NCBI RefSeq assembly: GCF_030347395.1
Contig: NZ_CP128170.1
Span: 1,550,001 to 1,614,000 of the forward strand
Origin: Microbacterium sp. ET2
GTDB lineage: Bacteria > Actinomycetota > Actinomycetes > Actinomycetales > Microbacteriaceae
Length of the DNA stretch: 64,000 nucleotides
Direction of reading: 5' to 3'
This document shows, piece after piece, positions 1 to 8,215 of the stretch (within the stretch, counting starts at the first letter, position 1; every line of letters starts with the position of its first letter). The translations under genes were made by a program, and so were the position numbers. The notes under the pieces are model-generated. The model did not search any database. It was not told the DNA's origin and saw only the letters and a program-made list of their open reading frames with translations.

Positions 1-1
1 C

Positions 2-328
2 ATCGAAGCCGCCAAGGTGGACGGCGCCCGCTCATTCGACCGTTTCCGCTACCTCACCTGGCGGCACCTTCGGCCCTACAGCGAACTGAGCGTCGTCCTC
101 GGCTCGATCTATATCATCCAGACCTTCGACGCCGTTTACCTCGCCGCTCAGGGATCTGCGACCACCAACCTGCCCTACTACCTGTACCAGCGAGCATTCC
201 GTGGACTTGAGATCGGCCAGGCCTCCGCGATGGCCGTCATCGTCCTCATCGCAACCCTGATCATCGCCTCAATCGGCCTGCGCGTCGCATCAAACCTGCT
301 CAAGTCCACCGAAGGGAGGGCATCATGA
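2..328 (+). CDS. ABC sugar permease, MalF type (C-terminal part)
   Basis: This is the 3' part of an inner-membrane permease whose start lies outside the window; the frame is open from base 2. It begins inside the EAA loop (E-A-A-K-V-D-G-A near the start), the cytoplasmic contact site for the ATPase in binding-protein-dependent importers, and then carries two hydrophobic segments, as in the last two transmembrane helices of MalF-type permeases. Its stop overlaps the start of the next permease (ATGA at 325). It forms the permease heterodimer with that gene; the substrate-binding protein presumably lies upstream. The substrate is probably a sugar or polyol, inferred only from the downstream kinase and dehydrogenases. 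Confidence 0.9.
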   Translation: MEAAKVDGARSFDRFRYLTWRHLRPYSELSVVLGSIYIIQTFDAVYLAAQGSATTNLPYYLYQRAFRGLEIGQASAMAVIVLIATLIIASIGLRVASNLLKSTEGRAS

Positions 329-1194
329 CCACCCGGACCGCGACCGAGCTCATCACCGTCACCTCCACCCGGAGACGCCGCACCCAGGGCCGTTACGGAT
401 GGATGCTGAGCGCGCTGACCTGGATCGTGGCGCTGCTGACGGTTTTCCCGTTCATCTGGATGATCATCACCGCGTTCAAGTCCGAAGTCGACGCCGTAAC
501 CCTACCCCCGAAGCTGTTCTTCGAGCCCACCCTGGAGCAGTTCCAGACCGCGTTCGCAAACAACTTTCTCCCCTTCTTTCAGAACTCCATCACCTCCAGC
601 GTCGTTTCGGTGGTGCTGGTGATGGTGCTGGCGCTGCCCGCCGCGTATGCGCTGTCTATCCGTCCGATCCGTGCCTGGCGGGACGTGATGTTCTTCCTGC
701 TGTCCACCCGCATGCTGCCCATCGCCGGCGCAATTATCCCGATCTACTTGATCTCGAACTGGTTGGGACTTCTGGACCAGACGGTCCTGCTCATCATCAT
801 GTATACGGCGATGAACCTGCCACTGGCGGTCTGGCTGATCCGCTCCTTCATGGTTGAGATCCCTAAGGAGATCCTCGAGGCGGCCCGCGTCGACGGGGCC
901 AACTTCTACCAGGAACTGTGGCGCATCGTGTGGCCCATGGTCGCCCCCGGGCTGGCCGCGACCGCACTGCTGTGCTTCATCTTCTCCTGGAACGAGTTCT
1001 TCCTCGCCCGCAGCCTTACCTCCGTGCAAGCGCAGACCGTTCCGCTGTACCTGGTCGGCTTCATCAGCACCCAGGGACTTTTCCTCGCCAAGCTGTCCGC
1101 CGCCTCCCTGCTGGCCACCCTCCCGGTCGTACTTGCCGGGCTCCTCGCCCAAAAGCAATTGGTCCGAGGCTTGTCCCTCGGCGCCATCAAGTAG
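325..1194 (+). CDS. ABC sugar permease, MalG type
   Basis: A 289-residue carbohydrate ABC permease (MalG/CUT1 type). It has a short basic N-terminus, about six transmembrane segments, and the EAA motif E-A-A-R-V-D-G-A about two thirds along, followed by the usual helix pair. Length is normal for the family. It is translationally coupled to the preceding MalF-type permease by an ATGA overlap, so the two form one import channel. No ATPase gene is present in this operon; many actinobacterial CUT1 importers use a shared MsiK-like ATPase encoded elsewhere, which may apply here (inference). It is followed by a 37-base gap and a catabolic operon on the same strand. Confidence 0.93.
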   Translation: MTTRTATELITVTSTRRRRTQGRYGWMLSALTWIVALLTVFPFIWMIITAFKSEVDAVTLPPKLFFEPTLEQFQTAFANNFLPFFQNSITSSVVSVVLVMVLALPAAYALSIRPIRAWRDVMFFLLSTRMLPIAGAIIPIYLISNWLGLLDQTVLLIIMYTAMNLPLAVWLIRSFMVEIPKEILEAARVDGANFYQELWRIVWPMVAPGLAATALLCFIFSWNEFFLARSLTSVQAQTVPLYLVGFISTQGLFLAKLSAASLLATLPVVLAGLLAQKQLVRGLSLGAIK

Positions 1195-1231
1195 ATCTCC
1201 CCGCACGGGAACGAAAGGAAATCCTCACACC

Positions 1232-2026
1232 ATGGAAACTTCGGAGTTCCGACTCGGCCGCCTCTTCGCCAAGGACACCGGCCGCACCATGATCGTCGCG
1301 TTCGACCGCGGTCTAGGTGCCAGCGCCAAGGGCGGCGGAGAGTCCGCGCAGACGGTCGTGCAAGCAGTCGTGGACTCCGGCGCCGACGGAATCCTGCTCT
1401 CCCCCGGCCTGCTGGACCGCAGTCGGCAGTACCTTGCACACCGGAACGCTCCCGCTGTGCTGGTGCGCACCGACTTCATCTTCCTCGGTGCGCTGCAGCC
1501 CCACGGCACGGCCGGTGCGGGCGAGGAGTACCGACGACTCATCGACGCCCGGGAAGCCGCCGCCCTCGGTGCTGACGCCATCGTGATGTTCCTCGTCCTC
1601 GGAAACCCGGACGACGCCGTCACCGCAGACAACGCCCGCGCCGTCGCCCGCGCCGCACGCGAAGCCCACGAAGTGGGACTCCCACTGATCGTGGAGACCG
1701 TCCTGTGGGGCTCCCTGGTCCAAGATCAGGCCGATGCGGAAGCACTCATCTACGTCAACCGCCTCGCCGCCGAGCTTGGCGCCGACGCGGTCAAGACCCA
1801 ATACACCGGCAACGTGCAGACCATGCGGGAGGTCGTGGACAACACTCCCATCCCGCTGCTGCTGCTCGGCGGCCCGAAGACCAACGACATCAACGCGCTT
1901 CGCTCGACTACCTTGGACGCGCTGACCTCCGGAGCTCGAGGCCTCGTGTATGGCCGCAACGTGTGGCAGGCGGTCGACCCCACCGCCACCGCGCGCACTC
2001 TTCACGCCCTCGTCCACAGCGCATGA
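1232..2026 (+). CDS. DeoC/LacD-family class I aldolase
   Basis: A 264-residue TIM-barrel protein of the DeoC/LacD/FbaB/LsrF superfamily. These enzymes use a Schiff-base lysine to cleave phosphorylated ketoses or related 2-keto compounds. Lys188, in the context D-A-V-K-T, lies where the catalytic lysine is expected, and a glycine-rich phosphate-binding segment (L-L-G-G-P-K-T) follows. The start at 1232 is chosen because a GAAAGGAA Shine-Dalgarno lies about 10 bases upstream; an open frame extends further but runs through the permease gene. It precedes a 2-hydroxyacid dehydrogenase and an FGGY kinase. An aldolase that splits the kinase product into DHAP and an aldehyde, later oxidised by the aldehyde dehydrogenase, fits the operon, but the substrate is not shown by sequence. 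Confidence 0.82.
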   Translation: METSEFRLGRLFAKDTGRTMIVAFDRGLGASAKGGGESAQTVVQAVVDSGADGILLSPGLLDRSRQYLAHRNAPAVLVRTDFIFLGALQPHGTAGAGEEYRRLIDAREAAALGADAIVMFLVLGNPDDAVTADNARAVARAAREAHEVGLPLIVETVLWGSLVQDQADAEALIYVNRLAAELGADAVKTQYTGNVQTMREVVDNTPIPLLLLGGPKTNDINALRSTTLDALTSGARGLVYGRNVWQAVDPTATARTLHALVHSA

Positions 2027-3066
2027 CCACCGCCTCACCTCGCATCGTCATCATCGGCGACCCCTACGTCCCCGCCGCGACGATCGATTCCGCCATCCGC
2101 GACCGCCTCGGCGACGCGGCCGCGCAGATCGTCGCGGTGGACTGGACGATCCCCGGCGGAGGCCCGGCCATCCACGCGCTGCAGCATCAGATCGAACTGC
2201 ACGGCCCGGACGCCGTCGACGTTCCCGCCGACCTCGTGGACCTGGCACTCACCGCCGACATCCTCGTCGTGCACTTCCTGCCCGTCCCCACCCGAGTCAT
2301 CACGGGAAACAAGGCGCTCCGCGCGGTGGTCGTCGCCCGCGCCGGCACCGAGAACGTCAACGCCACCGTTGCCGCAGCGCAGGGGATCGCTGTCCGCAGC
2401 ATCGCCGGCCGCAACGCCCCGGCCGTGGCAGAGATCACGCTCGGGCTGGTCCTCGCCGAGATGCGCAACATCGCCCGCGCTGACCGCAGCATCGCCACCG
2501 GCGGATGGCGGAAGGACTATCACTCCCGCTCAACCGAACTCGGCGGACGTACGGTCGGCCTCATCGGGTACGGGCAGGTGGGTCGCAGATTCGTGACGCT
2601 GCTGTCCGGATTCGACGTGACCGTCGTCGCCTCCGACCCGTACGCCGACCGAGCCGTGCTGGAAGGCGACGGCGTCACGCCGGTCACCTTCGACGAGGTT
2701 TTCGAGCAAGCCGACGTGATTGCGGTGTTCGCACGCCTCACCGAGGAGAACGTCAGATTCATCGGACGCGATCAGTTCGCCAAGATGAAGCCGACCGCGT
2801 ACTTCGTCAACACTGCGCGAAGTCGCCTCGTCGACTACGACGCCCTCCTGGACGCGCTCGAGCATGACCAGATCGCCGGCGCCGCACTGGACGTGTTCGA
2901 CGAGGAGCCACTGCCCGCCGACAGCCGGTGGCGTCAGCTCGACAACACCACCCTCACCGTGCACTTCGCCGGCGACACACCCGAGTCCTTCAGAAGGTCG
3001 GGTGGGCTCGTCGCCGAGGTCATCGACAAGATGCTCAAGGACGAAAGCCATGCTCCTCGGAATTGA
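2023..3066 (+). CDS. D-isomer-specific 2-hydroxyacid dehydrogenase
   Basis: A 347-residue NAD(P)-dependent dehydrogenase of the D-2-hydroxyacid (SerA/GyaR-like) family. The Rossmann signature G-Y-G-Q-V-G is at residues 182-187. An N-T-A-R-S motif, an acidic D-E-E-P segment and His314 correspond to the substrate and catalytic region. It lacks the C-terminal ACT domain of biosynthetic SerA, so a catabolic role is more likely. The start overlaps the aldolase stop (ATGA at 2023), and its 3' end overlaps the kinase start by 17 bases. It probably interconverts a 2-keto acid and a 2-hydroxy acid in the same pathway; the true substrate is unknown. Confidence 0.9.
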   Translation: MTTASPRIVIIGDPYVPAATIDSAIRDRLGDAAAQIVAVDWTIPGGGPAIHALQHQIELHGPDAVDVPADLVDLALTADILVVHFLPVPTRVITGNKALRAVVVARAGTENVNATVAAAQGIAVRSIAGRNAPAVAEITLGLVLAEMRNIARADRSIATGGWRKDYHSRSTELGGRTVGLIGYGQVGRRFVTLLSGFDVTVVASDPYADRAVLEGDGVTPVTFDEVFEQADVIAVFARLTEENVRFIGRDQFAKMKPTAYFVNTARSRLVDYDALLDALEHDQIAGAALDVFDEEPLPADSRWRQLDNTTLTVHFAGDTPESFRRSGGLVAEVIDKMLKDESHAPRN

Positions 3067-5557
3067 CAGCGGACAGTCCGCGCTCAAGGTCGTCGTCTTC
3101 GACGAGGACGGCCTCGAGCTGGTCACTGCGCGCCGCCCCACCCAGACCATCCAACCCCGAGCGCATCAGGTCGAACGCGACGCCGACGGCGTCATCGACC
3201 AGCTTCTCGACGCAATCGCTCAAGCCGTCGCGGCCGTCCCAGGTGGCGGTCACGCAATCACCGGCGTGGGAATCGCCGCGCACGGCGACGGCATGTACTT
3301 CGTCGGCCGTAACGGACGACCCACCCGTAACGCAATTCTCGCGTTGGACACCCGCGCAGAGCCGATTCTCCAGCAGTGGGCCTCAGACGGCACCCTGGCC
3401 AAGACTCGGCAGTCCACGGGACAGGAGCCATTCGCCGCGTCCCTCGCCCCCCTTCTCGCTTGGCTCGCCCGTCATGAGAGGGCGATGCTGGACGACACGC
3501 AGTGGCTGCTCTACTGCAAGGACTGGCTGCGCTTCTCACTGACCGGCGAGATTGCGACGGACTTCGTCGAAGTCAACTCCTCCGTCGGCGCGCTCGACGG
3601 CAAGAGCTACTCCAGCGCCGCACTGGCGGAGTACGGGCTTAGCGAGTTCGAGAGGCTCCTCCCCTCCCCCCTCCCCGCCACCGCGATCGCCGGCGGCATC
3701 CTCCCTGCAATCGCGGCACGGACCGGCCTGCACCCCGGCACGCCGGTTGCTGTCGGGACACATGACGTCGTCGCCGCCGCGCTAGGCGCGGGCGCTACCA
3801 AAGTCGGGGACTACTCGATCCTCGCCGGCACCTACAGCGTGAACCAGTACATCGCCGCCGAGCGAGTAGTGAACCCGCACTGGCAGGCACGGCCCTGGAT
3901 CGACGGGCGCAGCTGGGTGAATATGGCGGCCTCACCCGCGTCAGCCACCAACTTCGAGTGGTTCCTGCGGAACTTGATGATCGACACCCCGGACGCCATT
4001 GCGGCCGCAAACGAGGAAGTCGCCGCTCTTGGAAATGACGATGAGGTCCCCGTTTACCACCCGTTCCTCTACGGCAGCCCTTTCGGCGCCACCGCGAGCG
4101 GCTCCTTCCTCGGCCTCCGCGGCTGGCACACCCGCGCCCACCTGATAAAGGCGGTCTGGGAAGGCGTCGTGCACAATCACCGAACCCACATGGACTGGCT
4201 GCTGGAGGGCGCCACGCCCCGGCAGGTTGTCAACCTTGCCGGTGGCGCCGCGCGCAGCAGCCTGTGGGCGCAGATGTTCGCCGACGGGCTTAACGCCCGC
4301 ATCGAGGTAGCGCGCGCAACCGAGCCGGGAGCCCTGGGCGCGGCGATGCTCGCCGGCATCGGCACCGGCATGTTCACCGACGCCGGCCAAGCCACTACCG
4401 CGTGGTCGCGCGTCGACCGCACCTTCACCCCCGCCCGCAGCGCCGCCGCCCGTTGGGACCTCACGCACGCCCGCTACACCACCACGCTCGAGCCTCGCCC
4501 GACCGATCTGGAACCTGCTCGAGGAGCCACCCGCATGACCGCCACGATGAATGCCGTCGTGTACACCGCGCTCGACACGGTCCAAGTGACCACGGTGCCC
4601 GTACCCAGCCCTGGACCCGGGGAACTGCTCATCCGCGTCGAGGCAGCAGGCCTGTGCCATACCGACCTCGACATCCTCGCCGGCCGATACGCCGCGCAAT
4701 TCCCGCGGGTTCCCGGCCACGAGTTCGCCGGCACCGTCGTCGACACCGGCCCCGCCCTTTCGGGTCGGATCGGGGAGCGTGTCGCCATCGATCCGCTCAT
4801 CGCCTGCAGCAACTGCCGCAACTGCCGCCGTGGCTACCCGAACCTGTGCACCCGCGCACAGGCCTACGGAGCCGAACGAGACGGCGGCTTCGCCGAATAT
4901 GCCGTCGTCCATTCAGACAATGCCGTCAACGCCGGCGCTCTCGCCGCCCCGGTCGCCGCGCTCGCAGAACCCTTCGCGTGTGCGGTGAACGCCCTCAATC
5001 GTGCCAGCATCCCGCCCCGATCCAGAGCACTGATCGTCGGAGCCGGACCAATGGGAATGATCATCTCCATCGTCGCCCGAAGCCGCGGCATCGACGACCT
5101 CACCCTCGCCGACCGCGTACCCGAACGCCTGAACGTCGCAACCCGGTTCGGCGCGACCAACACCACCCTCGTCGACGGAAATCTGCTCGACACGCTGCCT
5201 GCCGCCGACTACGATCTCGTCATCGACGCGACCGGTCGACCCTCTGTCGTACAAGAAGCCGTCGGACTCCTCGCCGACGGCGGAACCCTCGTCCCGTTCG
5301 GGGTCTGCCCACCCGGCAATGACCTGCACCTCGACCCGTTCGAGATCTACCGACGCCAGCTGCGCATCATCGGCTCGTTCAGCCTCAACCGCGGCATCCC
5401 CGACGCCCTCCACATCCTCAACGCCGCTCCCTTCCCCGTCGCCGAGCTCATCACCACCCAGTTCCCGCTTCAGCAGGGAATCGACGCTCTCGCCGCCATC
5501 GGCGCGCCCACCACCGTCAAAGTCCAGTTCGACCCCACCGCCCCCGCTACTCAATGA
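3050..5557 (+). CDS. FGGY carbohydrate kinase fused in frame to a zinc alcohol dehydrogenase
   Basis: One uninterrupted frame of 835 codons. Residues 1 to about 485 are a full-length FGGY-family sugar kinase: phosphate-binding loop [10 protein letters not shown] at the N-terminus, G-T-H-D-V-V with the likely catalytic aspartate, and a C-terminal ATPase signature around G-G-A-A-R-S-S-L-W. After a linker of about 15 residues the frame continues into a medium-chain zinc dehydrogenase. There is no stop between them. An internal ATG at 4535 has its own GAGGAG site, so a separate dehydrogenase may also be made. Other junctions in this operon are ATGA overlaps, and a TGA lies one base out of frame at 4536. 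The fusion could therefore be a recent one-base indel or a sequencing error rather than an old bifunctional enzyme. Confidence 0.8.
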   Translation: MLLGIDSGQSALKVVVFDEDGLELVTARRPTQTIQPRAHQVERDADGVIDQLLDAIAQAVAAVPGGGHAITGVGIAAHGDGMYFVGRNGRPTRNAILALDTRAEPILQQWASDGTLAKTRQSTGQEPFAASLAPLLAWLARHERAMLDDTQWLLYCKDWLRFSLTGEIATDFVEVNSSVGALDGKSYSSAALAEYGLSEFERLLPSPLPATAIAGGILPAIAARTGLHPGTPVAVGTHDVVAAALGAGATKVGDYSILAGTYSVNQYIAAERVVNPHWQARPWIDGRSWVNMAASPASATNFEWFLRNLMIDTPDAIAAANEEVAALGNDDEVPVYHPFLYGSPFGATASGSFLGLRGWHTRAHLIKAVWEGVVHNHRTHMDWLLEGATPRQVVNLAGGAARSSLWAQMFADGLNARIEVARATEPGALGAAMLAGIGTGMFTDAGQATTAWSRVDRTFTPARSAAARWDLTHARYTTTLEPRPTDLEPARGATRMTATMNAVVYTALDTVQVTTVPVPSPGPGELLIRVEAAGLCHTDLDILAGRYAAQFPRVPGHEFAGTVVDTGPALSGRIGERVAIDPLIACSNCRNCRRGYPNLCTRAQAYGAERDGGFAEYAVVHSDNAVNAGALAAPVAALAEPFACAVNALNRASIPPRSRALIVGAGPMGMIISIVARSRGIDDLTLADRVPERLNVATRFGATNTTLVDGNLLDTLPAADYDLVIDATGRPSVVQEAVGLLADGGTLVPFGVCPPGNDLHLDPFEIYRRQLRIIGSFSLNRGIPDALHILNAAPFPVAELITTQFPLQQGIDALAAIGAPTTVKVQFDPTAPATQ
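4521..4537 (+). promoter_or_regulatory. Internal ribosome binding site and restart codon inside the kinase-dehydrogenase frame
   Basis: GAGGAG at 4521-4526 lies eight bases before an ATG at 4535 that begins the dehydrogenase domain. It is well placed for independent initiation and would let the cell make the dehydrogenase alone even though it is in frame with the kinase. Confidence 0.6.
4535..5557 (+). CDS. Zinc-dependent medium-chain alcohol/polyol dehydrogenase (second half of fused frame)
   Basis: A 340-residue sorbitol- or threonine-dehydrogenase-like domain. The catalytic zinc region has Cys41 (G-L-C-H-T-D) and a G-H-E-F-A-G motif. Four structural zinc cysteines are at 91, 94, 97 and 105. 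A Rossmann motif G-A-G-P-M-G follows. It is listed separately because it has its own start and ribosome binding site, as well as being the C-terminal half of the fused frame. It would oxidise a secondary alcohol of a sugar or polyol to a ketone with NAD(P), consistent with a kinase that phosphorylates the resulting ketose. The stop at 5555-5557 is followed by the aldehyde dehydrogenase. Confidence 0.7.
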   Translation: MTATMNAVVYTALDTVQVTTVPVPSPGPGELLIRVEAAGLCHTDLDILAGRYAAQFPRVPGHEFAGTVVDTGPALSGRIGERVAIDPLIACSNCRNCRRGYPNLCTRAQAYGAERDGGFAEYAVVHSDNAVNAGALAAPVAALAEPFACAVNALNRASIPPRSRALIVGAGPMGMIISIVARSRGIDDLTLADRVPERLNVATRFGATNTTLVDGNLLDTLPAADYDLVIDATGRPSVVQEAVGLLADGGTLVPFGVCPPGNDLHLDPFEIYRRQLRIIGSFSLNRGIPDALHILNAAPFPVAELITTQFPLQQGIDALAAIGAPTTVKVQFDPTAPATQ

Positions 5558-5571
5558 AGAAAGGCACAGCC

Positions 5572-6984
5572 ATGACCCACAACATCTACGTCGACGGCGC
5601 CTGGACCACCTCCGGCTCTGAGGAGCTCATCGACGTCATCAACCCCGCCACCGAGGAAGTCATCGGCTCCGTCCCGGCCGGCACGGCCGACGACGTCGCT
5701 GCCGCCGTCGCCGCCGCCAAACGTGCATTCGACGACTGGGCGTCACTGACCCCCGCCGAACGCGGCGACTGGATCGACAAGATTGCCGACGGACTTCACG
5801 CGCGTCGCGAAGAGATCGCCCGCACGGTCTCCTCCGAGATCGGAATGCCCTACTCTCACTCCATCGAGTGGCAGTCCGACCTACCCATCCGCAACTTCCG
5901 CTTCTATGCCCAGCACGTCCGCGACTACCAGTACGACGCCGGCTACGTGAAGCACTCCATGGTGGTCAAAGAGCCGGTCGGCGTCGTTGGCTGCATTACC
6001 CCGTGGAACTATCCGCTTCACCAAATCGCGCTCAAGGTCGCGCCCGCCCTCGCAGCGGGCTGCACCGTCGTGCTCAAGCCCAGCGAGGTAGCCCCGCTCA
6101 CCGGCTACATCCTGGCCGAAGTCTGCGATGAGATCGGACTGCCCGCTGGCGTCTTCAATCTCGTCAGCGGCCGCGGTGTCCCCGTCGGGGAGGCAATCGC
6201 CACATCCGCGGACATCGACATGGTCTCTTTCACCGGGTCCACCGCTGCCGGGATCCGCGTCAGCGAACTCGCCGCGCTCACCGTGAAAAAGGTCGCCCTC
6301 GAACTCGGCGGCAAGTCCGCGAACATCATCCTCGACGACGCCGACCTCGAGGAAGCCGTCGCGGCCGGTGTCGCCAACTGCTACTTCAACGCAGGACAGA
6401 CCTGCACCGCTCTCACCCGCATGCTCGTTCCCAACAGCGTACTTCCGCAGGTCGAGGAGATCGCGAAACGTGCCGCCGAGGAATTTGTCTACGGTGATCC
6501 GTTCTCCGATGACACTCAGCTCGGCCCGGTCGTGAACTCCCGCCAGCTGCAGCGTGTGGAGGAACTGATCGCCAAGGGCGTCGAGGAAGGCGCCACCCTC
6601 GTCACCGGAGGCGGCACAAGGCCCACCGACAAGGGATACTTCGTCGAACCGACCGTATTCTCCGGCGTCACCAGTGACATGACAATCAACAAGATCGAGA
6701 TCTTCGGCCCGGTCCTGTCCATCGTGCCTTACAGCGATGAAGACGAGGCTGTCGCCCTCGCCAACGCGAGCGAGTTCGGCCTTGCCGGCGGTGTTTGGTC
6801 CAGCGATGTCGAGCGCGCCGTGCGTGTCGCGCGACGTCTTCGCACTGGCCAGGTGTCCGTCAACGGTGGTGGTTTCAATAATGAAGCGCCGTTCGGCGGC
6901 TACAAGAAGTCTGGAGTGGGGCGGGAGGCCGGCGCTGCCGGGTTCGAGGAATTCTTGGAGACAAAGTCGATCCACAAAGGCTAG
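5572..6984 (+). CDS. NAD(P)-dependent aldehyde dehydrogenase
   Basis: A 470-residue aldehyde dehydrogenase. The catalytic pair is visible: Glu244 in L-E-L-G-G-K and Cys278 in G-Q-T-C-T. The cofactor-binding P-W-N-Y segment and the late I-F-G-P-V-L motif are also present. Length is normal. The start at 5572 is preferred because AAGAAAGG lies seven bases upstream; an alternative ATG at 5554 overlaps the dehydrogenase stop but has no Shine-Dalgarno. It is the last gene of the operon. Its natural role would be to oxidise an aldehyde released by the LacD-like aldolase (for example a lactaldehyde- or glycolaldehyde-type product) to the acid. That assignment is inference. Confidence 0.93.
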   Translation: MTHNIYVDGAWTTSGSEELIDVINPATEEVIGSVPAGTADDVAAAVAAAKRAFDDWASLTPAERGDWIDKIADGLHARREEIARTVSSEIGMPYSHSIEWQSDLPIRNFRFYAQHVRDYQYDAGYVKHSMVVKEPVGVVGCITPWNYPLHQIALKVAPALAAGCTVVLKPSEVAPLTGYILAEVCDEIGLPAGVFNLVSGRGVPVGEAIATSADIDMVSFTGSTAAGIRVSELAALTVKKVALELGGKSANIILDDADLEEAVAAGVANCYFNAGQTCTALTRMLVPNSVLPQVEEIAKRAAEEFVYGDPFSDDTQLGPVVNSRQLQRVEELIAKGVEEGATLVTGGGTRPTDKGYFVEPTVFSGVTSDMTINKIEIFGPVLSIVPYSDEDEAVALANASEFGLAGGVWSSDVERAVRVARRLRTGQVSVNGGGFNNEAPFGGYKKSGVGREAGAAGFEEFLETKSIHKG

Positions 6985-7141
6985 ATCGCCCCGAGCTCCA
7001 GACATCCGTAGTCGTCAACCGGCCGTCGCGAGGGGTACCTGACATGGGTGGGTGTGGAGACCGGAGTCGGACGAGATGTCGCGCTTTCGGGGTGGCTACG
7101 GGTGTAGACGGTTTAATCGAACACCGAGGCGAGGGCCGCCT

Positions 7142-8161
7142 CTAAGTCGTTATGGCCTGCGTCGAGTTCCGGACAACAAGCGTTGGTCCCGCGGCCTTCA
7201 CGAGAACGTCCATCGGCGCCGCCGATGGTTCCCGTACGCGTCGCAACAATTCGGTGACGGCTTCCGCACCCATTTCCCGTAGCGGCATGCGGATCGTCGT
7301 CAGCGGCGGCCCCGACACTTCCGCTGTCCACGCGTCGTGCATGGCAACCACCGATACGTCCTCTGGGATCCGGATGCCGAGTGATCTGGCCTCCCCGATC
7401 ACCCCGAGGGCGGCGTTCACGTTGGCGACGAAGATCGCAGTCGGCGGCTGAGCACGGCTCATGAGTGCACGGAGGCCAGCCCTCCCCTCGTCCACCCAGT
7501 ATCCGACGTGGACGACGAGGTCCTCCTGAGGTTCAACGCCGGCGGCACGATGCGCACGGATGAAGCCCTCGTAACGCCGCGCCGCCGTGTCGTTCGTCGA
7601 ACGCCCTCCGATCATGCCGATGCGACGGTGCCCGAGTTCAATCAGGTGTTTTGTGGCGAGTGATGCGCCTGCTGCGTCCGGAAGGACGACCGAGCTAACC
7701 CCGGCAGGGCCTCGCGAGTTGATGAAAACGACGGGCCGCGGCGATTCAGCGAGATGGGCGATCTCTGCGGCGGTGCGATCGTCGCGGAACTGTACCAGCA
7801 TCCCGTCGACGCGGCGCTCGCCGATGAGCCGGCGAAGCATCGATCCTCCCGGCTGCATGTCCTCGGCACGGCCCAGCACGACCGTGTAGTCATCCGACAG
7901 CGCTGCGTCTTCAACCCCCTCCATGAGCTCTGCGAAGATGGCGTTCGTGAGGTCTGGGACGATGAGGGCGAGCAGATTCGAACGCGCTGATTGAAGGGCG
8001 CGACCCGCAAAATTGGGCTGATAGTCGAGGGCTGCGGCGGCATCTCTCACGCGCTGCCGCGTCGATGCAGACACCCGGGCATCCGATGTCGCACTCAGCG
8101 CTCGCGAGGCGACTGAGATCGAAACGCCTGCGCGTGAAGCGACGTCGCCCAGGGTTGCCAT
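7142..8161 (-). CDS. LacI-family transcriptional regulator (regulator 1)
   Basis: A 339-residue LacI/GalR repressor. An N-terminal helix-turn-helix (residues about 3-25, T-L-G-D-V-A-S-R-A-G-V-S) and hinge are followed by a periplasmic-binding-protein-like ligand domain. It is the last gene of the minus-strand operon that begins with the solute-binding protein at 16363, 54 bases after the GH95-like gene. It probably senses a sugar released by the glycosidases and represses this operon. Palindromic operators centred on AAACGTTT upstream of the transporter gene are plausible targets. The recognition helix is very like that of the second LacI protein at 22576-23589, so overlapping specificity is possible. 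Confidence 0.92.
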   Translation of the reverse strand: MATLGDVASRAGVSISVASRALSATSDARVSASTRQRVRDAAAALDYQPNFAGRALQSARSNLLALIVPDLTNAIFAELMEGVEDAALSDDYTVVLGRAEDMQPGGSMLRRLIGERRVDGMLVQFRDDRTAAEIAHLAESPRPVVFINSRGPAGVSSVVLPDAAGASLATKHLIELGHRRIGMIGGRSTNDTAARRYEGFIRAHRAAGVEPQEDLVVHVGYWVDEGRAGLRALMSRAQPPTAIFVANVNAALGVIGEARSLGIRIPEDVSVVAMHDAWTAEVSGPPLTTIRMPLREMGAEAVTELLRRVREPSAAPMDVLVKAAGPTLVVRNSTQAITT

Positions 8162-8215
8162 AAGACGAGAGTAGGAGATTCGCCCCGAAGGTGTCTGATC
8201 GATGGAGTTCGTCGA

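Noticed and set aside
502..1206. Long minus-strand frame opposite the MalG-type permease
   Set aside because: Composition is that of an antisense shadow in high-GC DNA; the plus-strand permease is clear. Many similar frames across the window were dropped for the same reason.
7126..7142. Short inverted repeat (GAGGCG/CGCCTC) at the end of the LacI gene
   Set aside because: Only six base pairs and no T-run; too weak to call a terminator.
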